NCBI GenBank assembly: GCA_030374765.1
Contig: JARGXX010000094.1
Span: forward strand, 1-51,724
Direction of reading: 5' to 3'
From: Agarophyton chilense
Lineage: Eukaryota > Rhodophyta > Florideophyceae > Gracilariales > Gracilariaceae
DNA: 51,724 bases
In this document: one piece after another, positions 19,170 to 29,857 of the stretch
Layout of the letters: every line of letters begins with the position of its first letter
How positions within the stretch are numbered: the stretch's first letter is position 1
The notes under the pieces: generated by a model
The model's input: the letters and a program-made list of their open reading frames with translations, nothing else
The model's database searches: none
Told to the model about the DNA's origin: nothing
Made by a program: the position numbers and the translations under genes

Positions 19170-21270
19170 GCATGGACAGAAGCCTGATGTGAGCAACCTG
19201 CGTGTGTTTGGGAGCCGATGCTGGTACAAGGTTGTGGATCATAAGCTGAAGAAGCTAGAGGAGCGTGGTGTGGAAGCTATCTTTATTGGGTACACCCCAG
19301 GGTCTCACGGATACAAGTTGTGGGACTCTGAAAAGAAAAAGGTGATTGTGTCAAGAGATGTACGGTTTGATGAGTTTTCGGGCTCAGACAACCAGTTTAG
19401 CTATGAGGAAGAGGACTACGCAGACATTGACTTTAGTAATATGTCTCGTTCACATGATACCTCTACATCTGACACATCTGGTGGACCCAGCGATGATGAC
19501 CCTTCTGCGCCTTTGCCTGACTCTGATGATGCTTCTGACAGCTCTGTTGATGATTCCGCAGCTGATACATCAGTTGAGCCTGTAGTGCATGAGACACAAC
19601 CTGTTCGTAGGTCCACGCGTGAACGTAGGAAGCCGAGCTCATGGTGGCGTGCAACTGCTCTACTCACTGCCAGTGATGACACCCCGTCGTCATATGATGA
19701 TGCTGTGTCACGTCCTGATTCCGAAGCATGGAAGAAGGCAATGAAGAGTGAGTACCAGTCACTAATTGAGCATGACACATGGGACTTAGTGCCAAGGCCA
19801 GCAGACAGCAACGTGATTTCGTCCAAGTGGGTGTATGTGCAGAAGTATGAAGCAGCACCATCTGGTGAACCAACTATCAGGTACAAGGCTCGTATGGTTG
19901 CTAGAGGATTCCTGCAGATCGAGGGTGTTGACTTTTCTGAAACATATGCACCTGTTGTTAAGTTTACCTCGATCAGGATGATTCTGTCAGTGACTGCTGT
20001 ACGAGACTTTCATTTGCACCAGATGGATGTGAAAACAGCTTTTCTGAACGGTGACCTTGAGGAGACAGTGTACATGGAGCAGCCAACAGGTTTTGTGCAG
20101 CAAGGTAACGAGGATCTGGTGTGTCGTTTGAAGAAAGCCATCTATGGGCTACGACAGGCACCCAGACAGTGGCATGCAAAGATATACTCGTTCCTTGTTG
20201 AGGAGATGCAGTTGACGCCAAATGACGCAGATGAGTGTGTGTACAGCGGAAAGATACTGGGATTTGTTGTTTTGATTGCTCTATACGTTGATGACTTGCT
20301 TATTGCAAGTCCGAGCATGAAGACAATGGATCGTGTAAAGGCAGAGCTGTCGTCTCGGTTCCACATGAAAGACCTCTATCAAGCTCGCATGGTACTCGGA
20401 TTCGAGATCCACCGTGACAGAGTTAAGCGAGAGTTGTATCTGACTCAGTCTGCGTACACACAAAAGGTCTTGGAACGTTTTGGCATGCACCAGTCCAAAC
20501 CAGTTGACACTCCAATGGAAGTTGGCATGGACCTGTCTGCGATTCAGGATGTACTCAGGGAGGTGCCGTACCGTCAGGCAATTGGCTGTCTCATGTACTT
20601 GTCTGTAGGAACTCGTCCAGATATCTCATACGCGGTGTCCAAACTTGCCAAGTATGTTGAGAAACCTGGAGAGATTCACTGGAAGGCAGTCAAACGTGTG
20701 CTTCGCTATCTCAACGGTACTTGTACATTTGGGCTCACCTACGGCTTAAACACCGATTTGGCACTTCAAGGCTACGTGGACTCTGACTGGGCAGGCGATG
20801 TTGCAAACCGCAAGTCTACCAGTGGGTACTTGTTCATGATGGCTGGAGGTCCTGTGTCATGGTGTTCACGTCAGCAAGAAGTGGTTGCACTGTCTAGTGC
20901 TGAAGCTGAGTATGTGAGTCTGTGCAGTGGTTCCAAAGAGGCCATCTGGCTTAGGCGTTTGTGGAATGGCATCGGCATAGTCATTGGAGTAGAAGTGGAC
21001 GATTCGGTAAAGTTGCTTGTTGAACCAACGCCTGTATATGTTGACAACCAAGGGTGCATTGACCTTGCCCGAAATGGCGTTGTCAACAAGCGTACCAAGC
21101 ATATCGACATTCGTTTTCACTTTACTCGAGAAGCTCTACGTGACAAGTCGATTGTGTTGTTCTACTGCCCTACCGATTGTATGACTGCCGATATGCTCAA
21201 TAAACCACTTTGCCGTGTGAAGCACGAGAGGTTCCGTGAAGACAGTGGCGTCCGACACCTAGACCTTTGA
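19033..21270 (+). CDS. A3: LTR-pol chimeric ORF, 745 codons (integrase C-terminus, RT, RNase H)
   Basis: The first 46 codons lie in the B1 3' LTR, where the C/T-rich tract reads as a hydrophobic Phe/Leu/Ser/Pro stretch. From 19170 the frame continues in family A pol at residue 643 (GQKPDVSNLRVFG) through the integrase C-terminal domain, acidic linker, RT with LYVDDLLIA and RNase H with VDSDW and LSSAEAEY, to the TGA at 21268-21270. Everything upstream of this (Gag, protease, integrase core) is missing. RT and RNase H look undamaged. The in-frame ATG in the LTR is the only start offered. If the LTR promoter or a downstream start is used, an RT-RNase H protein could be made. More likely it is a chance fusion left by rearrangement. 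Confidence 0.75.
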   Translation: MTVANDRSKLSRLTTFLCFSSFIFLFFSYFPPLLPFPLPNLRARCEHGQKPDVSNLRVFGSRCWYKVVDHKLKKLEERGVEAIFIGYTPGSHGYKLWDSEKKKVIVSRDVRFDEFSGSDNQFSYEEEDYADIDFSNMSRSHDTSTSDTSGGPSDDDPSAPLPDSDDASDSSVDDSAADTSVEPVVHETQPVRRSTRERRKPSSWWRATALLTASDDTPSSYDDAVSRPDSEAWKKAMKSEYQSLIEHDTWDLVPRPADSNVISSKWVYVQKYEAAPSGEPTIRYKARMVARGFLQIEGVDFSETYAPVVKFTSIRMILSVTAVRDFHLHQMDVKTAFLNGDLEETVYMEQPTGFVQQGNEDLVCRLKKAIYGLRQAPRQWHAKIYSFLVEEMQLTPNDADECVYSGKILGFVVLIALYVDDLLIASPSMKTMDRVKAELSSRFHMKDLYQARMVLGFEIHRDRVKRELYLTQSAYTQKVLERFGMHQSKPVDTPMEVGMDLSAIQDVLREVPYRQAIGCLMYLSVGTRPDISYAVSKLAKYVEKPGEIHWKAVKRVLRYLNGTCTFGLTYGLNTDLALQGYVDSDWAGDVANRKSTSGYLFMMAGGPVSWCSRQQEVVALSSAEAEYVSLCSGSKEAIWLRRLWNGIGIVIGVEVDDSVKLLVEPTPVYVDNQGCIDLARNGVVNKRTKHIDIRFHFTREALRDKSIVLFYCPTDCMTADMLNKPLCRVKHERFREDSGVRHLDL

Positions 21271-21278
21271 AGTCAGTG

Positions 21279-21979
21279 ACAGAGGGGGAGTGTTGGCTGT
21301 TGACCCTGTGTTGTCACTGAAAAACAAAAGTGCAGGGGAGCATGGGCTGCTTTGGAGGGTGCCCCTGGAAAAGCGCATATGCGTGTCAGTCGGATCTCAA
21401 CGTGAACTCGGGCTGTGATTGGCTACTGCAAATGTGCACATGCAATGTGGTGTGTACAAGTGGTATGGCACTATTGGGTTTGTCTGTGGTACACGTGTGT
21501 AAGTGGTCTACTTGTACTACTGTGCACGCTGTTCAATATGTCCAGCTGGTGTACTATGAACACATCTCACAAGGTGTAACGAATGTACTTGGAGAAGAGA
21601 CGTGACATGTGTATTACAGGAGACTTGGTGTACTGTGCTGGAACGTGAATGTGTATGGAGGCGGATTGCAAGTAGTGTGTGCTGGCATATTGAATTTGTG
21701 CACACGTCAGTGTAATTATGGGCTGTGCACTGTATATTGCCTTGTTGTGCGCTGCAATGAACATTGACTAGGGTTAATGTCATGCTTGAATATGATTGGT
21801 AGTATTGAGTGTCCCTGCTTTGTAGTCTAGGGTTTACTTTGAGTTGGAGTCTAGACAGCTGACGTTTTGAAGTAGTATATAAGTGAAAGTTTGAGCGCCT
21901 CCAAGTAAATCCAAGCCAGAGCTGGCGAACTTCCTTTTTATTCCCTCAACCTTTCCTTCAGCATTTTCCCTTTCCAACA
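21279..21979 (+). repeat. A3 polypurine tract and 3' LTR
   Basis: The purine run ends at 21290 and the LTR spans 21291-21979 (689 bp), TGTTGG to CCAACA. The U3 module shared with family B is at 21317-21478 and TATATAA is at 21876-21882. It is followed by ACACCTTGCC of the B2 LTR, so this A element had inserted into the B2 LTR before its 5' half was lost. Confidence 0.9.
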
Positions 21980-22442
21980 ACACCTTGCCACTGTGCGACG
22001 AGGAGTTGCGCGCCAAAACAATTTCGAACATGAAGCATATCAAATAAAAACTCAATCATCCAAAGTGGTGCGCCAGTGCCAACCACCCCGCGCAGCCCAG
22101 ATTCGGGTGTTACGGCCAAACCCCGTATCCAGCCCACATTCGCCCATTCTTTCCAACTGCATAGCCCGTGCTCATTCAGCGCTCTCGTCCAATCAAATCG
22201 CTCCACTTGGGCCGAAGCCCCAACACGCCCCATTACAACCAGACCACTTGTCCATACCACGTTGCATGAGGGCATTTGCAGTAGCCAATCAGATGGCCGT
22301 TTCACGTTGAGATTGAGATGAGGCGCATATGCGTTTTTCCGCGGAGGGTGCCCAAAAGTGCCCATGCTTAAATCCACTTTTTGTTTTCCACTATTTCCAA
22401 CACTCCAAAGGGCTTGGGGGCACAGTCGACCAAACCTCAACA
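21980..22442 (-). repeat. 3' LTR of B2, truncated
   Basis: 463 bp of the 673-bp family B LTR. The distal about 210 bp, including the C/T tract, is missing because A3 sits at the break. The pol side is complete and overlaps the pol stop codon at 22437-22439. Confidence 0.9.
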
Positions 22443-25400
22443 CTCCTCCTCGACTGGTCGGCCAAGTCCAACACGGTCCACGTTATTGCTGTGAAGACCT
22501 GGGCCAAGTGGTTTAGTTAAGAAGTCCGCATCATTGTCTTCACTTGGAACGTACGTCACATTGATGTGACTATCCTTGACTAGTTCCCGAACGAAGTGCA
22601 ACTTAACGTCAATGTGCTTAGCGCGACCCGACGGACAGCGTTCACCAGTTGCCCAGTCAATGGCGCACTGGTTGTCCGAACGAATGGGCACAGCACCTTG
22701 CACTTTCCATCCAATCTCCTTAAGCACACGCTTCAACCAAATAACCTCCTGACACGCAAGCGTCAAAGCATAATACTCGGCCTCGCCGGTAGACAACGCC
22801 ACCGAAGCCTGTTTTCTTGCGCCCCACATACATGTCGCTTTGCCAAGCTTCACTAAGAAACCAGACATTGACTTGCGATCACGCGTGTCCGCAGCGTAGT
22901 CAGAGTCAACGTACGCCTCCAGTTTCACCATGCCAGAGTGATAGTGCACACCATGTTCAGTTGTACCGCGAAGGTAACGAAGAACCCGCTTTGCTGCCTT
23001 GTGACAGTAGGCCGTGGGCGATTTCTGAAAACGAGCCAAGATTAGGACGGGTGCTAATATATCCAACCGAGTTCTCAGTGCCAAATACAAAAGCGATCCA
23101 ATGATCTGCTGGTACAGCTGAGTATCCTGGATGGATTTGTCTTTCTCAGATGTCCACCCGGTAAAAAAAGATTCTACCATAGGGGTGCATGCCGGCTTGG
23201 ATCGCTGAAACCCGAAACGGCGCAACACGCTTTCCGTGTACAGTGACTGACCAAGATACAGCGACACAGGTCGACCATCTGAATCTAAAGTCCATTTGAA
23301 TTCAACGCCGAGGTACAAGTTCACTTCGTCCGCCACACGCAGCTCGTAAAACGACTTAAGCTCCTCCAAAATCGCATCACGTTCCATGGCAGAAGTTGTG
23401 AATATTAGCAAGTCATCCACATAAACTAGCACGAACGCATCCTCATTGCTCTCGTTTTGTCGGCGAAACACGCAAGGTGCACTCGGTAACTCTTCAAAAC
23501 ATATGCTTTTCATATCCTCGCATAGTTTGTTGTGCCATGCCAAGTGCGCTTGCTTCAGTCCATAGATAGCCTTGAGCAATTTGAAGCATCGTGAAGTCAC
23601 GCCAGGTATACCTCGAGGTGACATGATCCACACATCTTCCTCAAGTTCGCCATTGAGAAACGCAGTCTTCACATCCACCTGTACCACATACATGCGCAAG
23701 CATAACGTCAGATACAAGAATATGCGAACCAAAGAGAACGAAACAACTGGTGCATAAGTCTCCATGTGGTCCTGACCATATGTTTGGTGGTTTCCACCGG
23801 CTACAACACGAGCCTTAAAACGTTCAACTGACCCATCAGCATTGCGCTTTACCTTCAGTATGACGTGAGTTGGTAGTGGTTGTGAAGCAGGAGAGTCATC
23901 AGGTTTCCAAGTTTGCTTCGACTCCAATGATGAAAACTCTTCATCGACGGCTGCTTGCCACATGGTACGCTCCTCCGCACTGGCGGACATTGCCTCCTTG
24001 AGTGAGGGCTCATCACTAGTAGTGACTTTGACTTGCGATGTACAGTGAGCAGACCCTGCCATGAACCACCTCAGAGGTTGACGGCGCGTGCGCCGCGGGT
24101 AGCGTGGTTCCGTATCAGCGTTGGCAGATGTATCAAGGTCATCAGCAGCACTTTCGTCATCACTTTCGGAATCCTGTGCATCGTCTTCATTGCTGCCGGA
24201 GTCTGACTCCGACTACCTGAGTGCTGGAATCAGGTGCGAGGATCCGTCATGAACCACCTCCTCCTCAACATTATCGACGGAGAAGGTATCCGATTCGTCA
24301 TCAATGCTATCACATAATCCCATATCAGAGCTATAGTCAGCATCTGACGCACTATCATCATCCATGTAGTCGGCAAGAGATGATGCGCCAGGGAACTTGG
24401 ATTCATCAAAAGTAACATGTCGTGACTCAATAATACGCGGAGTACCGTCATTATCAACGACGAGTACCTTGTACACACCATGCTCAAGAGTCTCCAAGTA
24501 CACTCCCTCAAGTGCACGAGACTCGAACTTGGGTCCACGCGGAGTCCTTAGCACGAATGCAGTGCATCCAAACACACGCACGTGCTTCAACAAAGGTTTA
24601 TTTCCAGTTACCAGAAAGTAGGGACTGTTGTTAACAGTAGAATGTTGCACTCGATTACGCACAAAGATAACATGTTTCAGCGCATATGGCCACAAACATT
24701 CTGGTAGATCGGCTTGGATCAGCAACGATCGAGCAGCTTCCACCATGGTACGATTGATGCGCTCAGCTATAGCGTTGTGTTCGGGGGTGTATGGAGCAGA
24801 GAAAGAAGTGAGGCCATGTTCTGCTGCCAAGTTCTCTTGCAGGGCAATATATTCTTCTGCACCGTCCGAGTGCAAACTTTTGATATGCACTCCTCTAAGC
24901 TGCTTAAACTTTGCCGCAATACCCACAAACACATCACTAAGAGCACTGCGATGGATCACCAGACCTAGGAACACATACCGTGAGTGATCATCGAGGAATG
25001 TACATGCATATTGAAACTTGTCCGGAAAAGACTTTTCCAGAGGACCTACAATATCCGAGTGCACAATGTCACCAACCGCGGATGCATGTTCAAAATGACC
25101 TGGGAACGAAAGCTTATGAGCCTTGCCAAGTCGACATGCTCGGCATACCTCCTCCATGTCACACAAGTGCGGCACTCCATCTGCGTACTTGTGTACATGT
25201 TGCAGATCACGTTGGTTGATGTGAGCCAGTCGTCGGTGCCACAGTTGAGTCTCCGTAGACTTAGTCGAAAGCGCAAGTTCCACACCAGCATGCCCTAAAG
25301 GTTGAGGCAGTGTGTACATGCGAGATACCTTGTCACGATCACCAATGCCCACCTCAAAACCATTTGACTCTAGCGTCAAACGTACACTATGACGACCGAA

Positions 25401-26738
25401 GAGCGACTCAATACCTTTGTCGGCCAAACACCCGGTTGAAACCAAGTTGTATCCCAGAGCGGGGGTCAGTAAGGCATCACTCAGACGTATGTTCGCATTG
25501 TCCAAAGGAATGATCACCTCTCCGCGTTGTTTAGATACAACAGATGTGTTATCGGCAAGCATCACTGTCCTTTCGTCGCAAGGTTCAAGTGAACCGGGCA
25601 CGAACGCACAAACAGAATGGAAGCAATGTACTGTCGCACCGCTGTCTGCGTAGGTGCTCAGGTCATTCGGCGGAACTATAGTGGTCCTTTCCACAGTTGC
25701 ACCAGCAATTTCGATTTTTCCAGACTTTCCAGAAGACTTGCTCGAGGCGCTTCTACCACTACTGCCACCCATTCGCTTGGGTTGTGGCGACAGTTTATCG
25801 AGGATACTCTGCGGCAAGTGGTTGTCCGGGTTGTCCGGATTCATAAAGCAACGATCTTGTGTGTGTCCATCGCGATCACAGAAGTCGCAATGATGTCCAT
25901 TGCTCGATCCAGAACGATCAAATGATGACGATCTCAAGGCGGCAGCAAGTGCACGAGCAGTAGACTCAATGTCGGAGTGACCATCAGACTCCTCATCTTC
26001 GTTGTTTGCACTACTGCGGGTACGATTAGTCGATTCAGAATGTCGACCAGATTTTTTCCTGCCCTTCTTCTTGCGACGTGAACTACGTCCAGACGGCCTT
26101 GCAGACACCTGTTTCGCGTTGTATTCATCTATGAGGGTCGTGGCCACGTAGTCCCATGTAAGCTCAGCGATATCCTTGGTTCGAAGAGCTGCAGCAGTAG
26201 ACTCCAGTGTGCTATTGGGATCAATAGAAGCAAGTAACATGGGAGCTTTGTGCGACTCCGGTACTGCCGCATCCTTCCCCATGCGCTCTAACTGAGCAAA
26301 TAACGCCGTGTACTGGTCCACATAGCCTGACATATTCTGACCATTGTATCCCATACGGAATAGTTGAGTCTGCACAGCAATTCTGGATACAGTACGATTG
26401 GACGCATACCGTGCATCAAGTAATGCGAGCATGCGCGCCGGGTCGTCGTCGACATCCATGACCACACGAAGTGGCGCATCACCCAAGGCGCATATTATGA
26501 TTCCACATGCCTTCTCGCGCTTGGCGACAACTCGAGCGCTATCAATAGCGGTATCCGATGTTGCTTCAGTAGTTGCTGAATATCCAGAATCGGATTCCAT
26601 AACGTTCCACACACCTTTAACACGGCATGCAGCACGAAGGCGATGGCGCCATAGGGCATAATCATCACCACGCCTTCCATGAAAACGAGGGATTTTCATC
26701 CCGGTAGTACTTTCGGATTCCATTTCCGTGTCCGACAT
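22437..26738 (-). pseudogene. B2: copia Gag-Pol broken by one amber codon
   Basis: Colinear with B1 and B3 over 1433 codons and without frameshift. A single C-to-T change turns the Gln842 codon CAG into TAG (reverse complement at 24213-24215), in the acidic linker between integrase and RT. The upstream part (26738 to 24216) gives an 841-aa Gag-protease-integrase product with all motifs. The downstream part keeps YVDD and the RNase H residues in an open frame from Met at 24062. RNase H here has the usual LSTGEAEY. One small change separates it from an intact element, so it was lost recently. Confidence 0.93.
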
Positions 26739-27638
26739 ATTTCAGTCTGTTATCCACGAAGCAAATAGAACGGAACCAAACGAAATTAATTAGTAGAGGG
26801 AAGCAGAGTGAGGGACTCAATGCCTTGGGAAGTTTAAGAAAAAGGGCCACGAGCAGTGATGAATTCGTGGCCGAGCTTGCCCGAACGGAGTATCCCAACT
26901 CAAACGTTCGACAGCGAGGACGACAGCGGAGACTTTTGACGTAGCCTGCAACGCTCACCGAGACGCGTCTCGTACGCGATCACAAGCGGAGCTCGGGTGC
27001 TCCCACGCTTGGAGTATACTCACGGGCAGTGGCAGAAGGCGTACCCGGAACAGACAAACTTCTCGACTTCGGGTTGAAACTTCTTGATTGAACCTACCGA
27101 GACTTGCTCGAGGTAGGCGGGCGCACTGGCGGGAGAAACTACCTCCGCTACCCTAAAGGATGATCCCCTGGACCCTGGTTACTCTCTCCAGGTGAGGTAC
27201 GCTTTGATTACCTACCGAACTCTGCGCACTTCAGAGTCCGGCGCTTTTAGTCCCTACGAGGCGTCCCAAGGAGGGGTGTCGTCAAGATACACTTCCCCCA
27301 GTTGACCCAAGCTAGCCTCTTGCGGGAAAGCAGCGCGGTCGTGCGGTGTAGTACGGTTGCTCCTACACTTCCAAGCCCAATTCATCGACCTCCGTACTCT
27401 ACGGACGGGGAGCAGGATTTGGCAGACTTCCCGGTCTCGTGCCAAGGGGGTACTAACAAACGCGATATGTTTTCGCCACCAAGGAGGAAGTCCGCAGGGT
27501 ACACGCCTTTCGCAAAACAAAATAACTTCTTGAATCCAGATGAGCGTTAGTCGTAGATCGCGCACCTGTCGCAGTAGGGAATCTTCTTGAATCCAAATAA
27601 ATGTTAGTAGAGCGTGACGTCTGCGAAGAGTCGACGCT
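26739..27638 (-). other. 5' leader of B2
   Basis: Equivalent to 13302-14200 in B1, with only scattered substitutions. The palindrome at 26959-26972 and the 103-codon open frame (27254-27565) are retained. No gene is supported. Confidence 0.8.
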
Positions 27639-28325
27639 CTGGGCCCATAACCTCACAACGTGAGCGCAGGTTAGGTAAAGGAAAAGGAAGATGAGGGGGA
27701 AAAGACGAGAAGAAGAGAAAAATAAAAGAAGAGAAACAAAGGAAGGTAGTCAGCCTTGACAATTTACTTCGATCGTTGGCGACCGTCATTGAAAACTATA
27801 TCTACCTCGCACGCACTTCCGCCGCCGGTGCTGACCGTCGGCGGGTCACCCACGTCTTACACCTTGCCACTGTGCGACGAGGAGTTGCGCGCCAAAACAA
27901 TTTCAAACATGAAGCATATCAAATAAAAACTCAAAAAATCATCCAAAGTGGTGCGCCAGTGCCAACCACCCCGCGCAGCCCAGATTCGGCTGTTACGGCC
28001 AAACCCCGTATCCAGCCCACATTCGCCCATTCTTTCCAACTGCATAGCCCGTGCTCATTCAGCGCTCTCGTCCAATCAAATCGCTCCACTTGGGCTGAAG
28101 CCCCAACACGCCCCATTACAACCAGACCACTTGTCCATACCACGTTGCATGAGGGCATTTGCAGTAGCCAATCAGATGGCCGTTTCACGTTGAGATTGAG
28201 ATGAGGCGCATATGCGTTTTTCCGCGGAGGGTGCCCAAAAGTGCCCATGCTTAAATCCACTTTTTGTTTTCCACTATTTCCAACACTCCAAAGGGCTTGG
28301 GGGCACAGTCGACCAAACCTCAACA
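27639..28325 (-). repeat. Primer-binding site (27639-27652) and 5' LTR (27653-28325) of B2
   Basis: The LTR is full length at 673 bp. On its outer side it joins AGATCCGACTG, a point inside the U3 module of a family A LTR on the minus strand. B2 had therefore inserted in an A LTR. The other target-site copy cannot be checked because the far LTR is truncated. Confidence 0.9.
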
Positions 28326-28432
28326 AGATCCGACTGACACGCATATGCGCTTTTCCAGAGGCACCCTCCAAAACAGCCAATGTTCCCCTGCACTTTTGGT
28401 TTTCAGTGACAGCACAGGGTCAACAGCCAGCA
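28326..28432 (-). repeat. Family A LTR fragment (U3 end)
   Basis: 107 bp from the U3 module (AGATCCGACTG, CGCATATGCG) to the LTR terminus, here CCAGCA in place of CCAACA. It joins family B LTR sequence at 28433 through a few diverged bases (AATATT). Confidence 0.8.
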
Positions 28433-28811
28433 AATATTCGAATGTGGGCTGGATACGGGGTTCGGCCGTAACAGCCGAATCTGGGCTGCGCGAGGTGGTT
28501 GGCACTGGCCCACCACTTTGGATGATTTTTTGAGTTTTTATTTGATATGCTTCATGTTTGAAATTGTTTTGACGCGCAACTCCTCGTCGCACAGTGGCAA
28601 GGTGTGAGACGTGGGTGACCCGCCGACGGTCAGCACTGGCGGCTGAACTGCGTGCAAGGTAGACATAGTTTTCAATGACGGTCGCCAACGATCGAAGTAA
28701 ATTGTCAAGGCTGACTACCTTTCTTTGTTTCTTTTGTTTTATTTTTCTCTTCTTCTCGTCTTTTCCCCCTCTTCTTCCTTTTCCTTTACCTAACCTGCGC
28801 TCACGTTGTGA
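28433..28811 (+). repeat. Family B LTR fragment (3' half)
   Basis: Matches B LTRs from offset about 300 (GAATGTGGGCTGG) to the end TTGTGA. It is then followed by ATATGCGTGTCAG, inside the U3 module of a family A LTR on the plus strand. With the preceding fragment it forms a composite of two half LTRs in opposite orientation, a scar of rearrangement. Confidence 0.85.
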
Positions 28812-29414
28812 ATATGCGTGTCAGTCGGATCACAACGTGAACTCGGGCTGTGATTGGCTACTGTAAATGTGCACATGCAATGTGCTGTGTACAAGTGGTA
28901 TGGCACTATTGGGTTTGTCTGTGGGACACGTGTGTACGTGGTCTACTTGTACTACTGTGCACGCTGTTCAACATGTCCAGCTGGTGTACTATGAACACAT
29001 CTCAAAAGGTGTAACGAATGTACTTGGAGAAGGGACGTGACATGTGTATTACAGAACACTTGGTGTACTGTGCTGGAACGTGAATGTGTATGGAGGCGGA
29101 TTGCAAATAGTGTGTGCTGGCATATTGAATTTGTGCACACGTCAGTGTAATTATGGGCTGTGCACTGTTATATTGCCTTGTTGTGCGCTGCAATGAACAT
29201 TGACTAAGGTTAATGTCATGCTTGAATATGATTGGTAGTATTGAGTGTCCCTGCTTTGTAGTCTATGGTTTACTTTGGGTTGGATTCTAGACAGCTGACC
29301 TTTTGAAGTAGTACATAAGTGAAAGTTTGAGCGCCTCCAAGTAAATCCAAGCCAGAACTGGCGAACTTCCTTTCCATTCGCTCAACCTTTCCTTCAGAAT
29401 TTCCCAATCCCACA
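28812..29414 (+). repeat. A5: family A LTR, 5' truncated
   Basis: Starts in the U3 module and runs to the LTR end, here CCCACA rather than CCAACA. The TATA region is changed to GTACATAAG. It is followed by TAACCAGGG of the D leader, so an A element inserted in D and removed the D 5' LTR and the first part of its leader from view. Confidence 0.85.
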
Positions 29415-29857
29415 TAACCAGGGTCCAGGGGATCATCCTTTAGGGTAGCGGAGGTAGTTTCTCCCACCAGTGCCCCCGCCTACCTCGAGCAAGTGTTGGG
29501 AGGTTCAATCAAGAAGTTCCAACCAGAAATCGAAAAGTTTGTCTGTTCCGGGTACGCCTTCTGCCACTGCCCGTGAGTATACTCCAAGCGTGGGAGCACC
29601 CAAGCTCCGCTTGTGATCGCGTACGAGACGCGTCTCGGTGAGCGTCGCAGACTACGTCAAAAGTCTCCGCTGTCGTCCTCGCTGTCGAACGTTGGAGTTG
29701 TGATACTCCGTTCGGGCAAGCTCGGCCACGAATTCATCACTGCTCCTGGCCCTTTTTCTTAAACTTCCCAAAGCATTGAGTCCCTCACTCTGCTTCCCTC
29801 TACTAATTAATTTCGTTTGGTTCCGTTCTATCTGCTTCGTGGATAACAAACTGAAAC
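29415..29857 (+). other. Partial 5' leader of element D
   Basis: 443 bp homologous to the 3' half of the B leader (from 13769 in B1), starting in the shared block. The 14-bp palindrome is kept at 29624-29637. There is no coding evidence. Confidence 0.8.
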
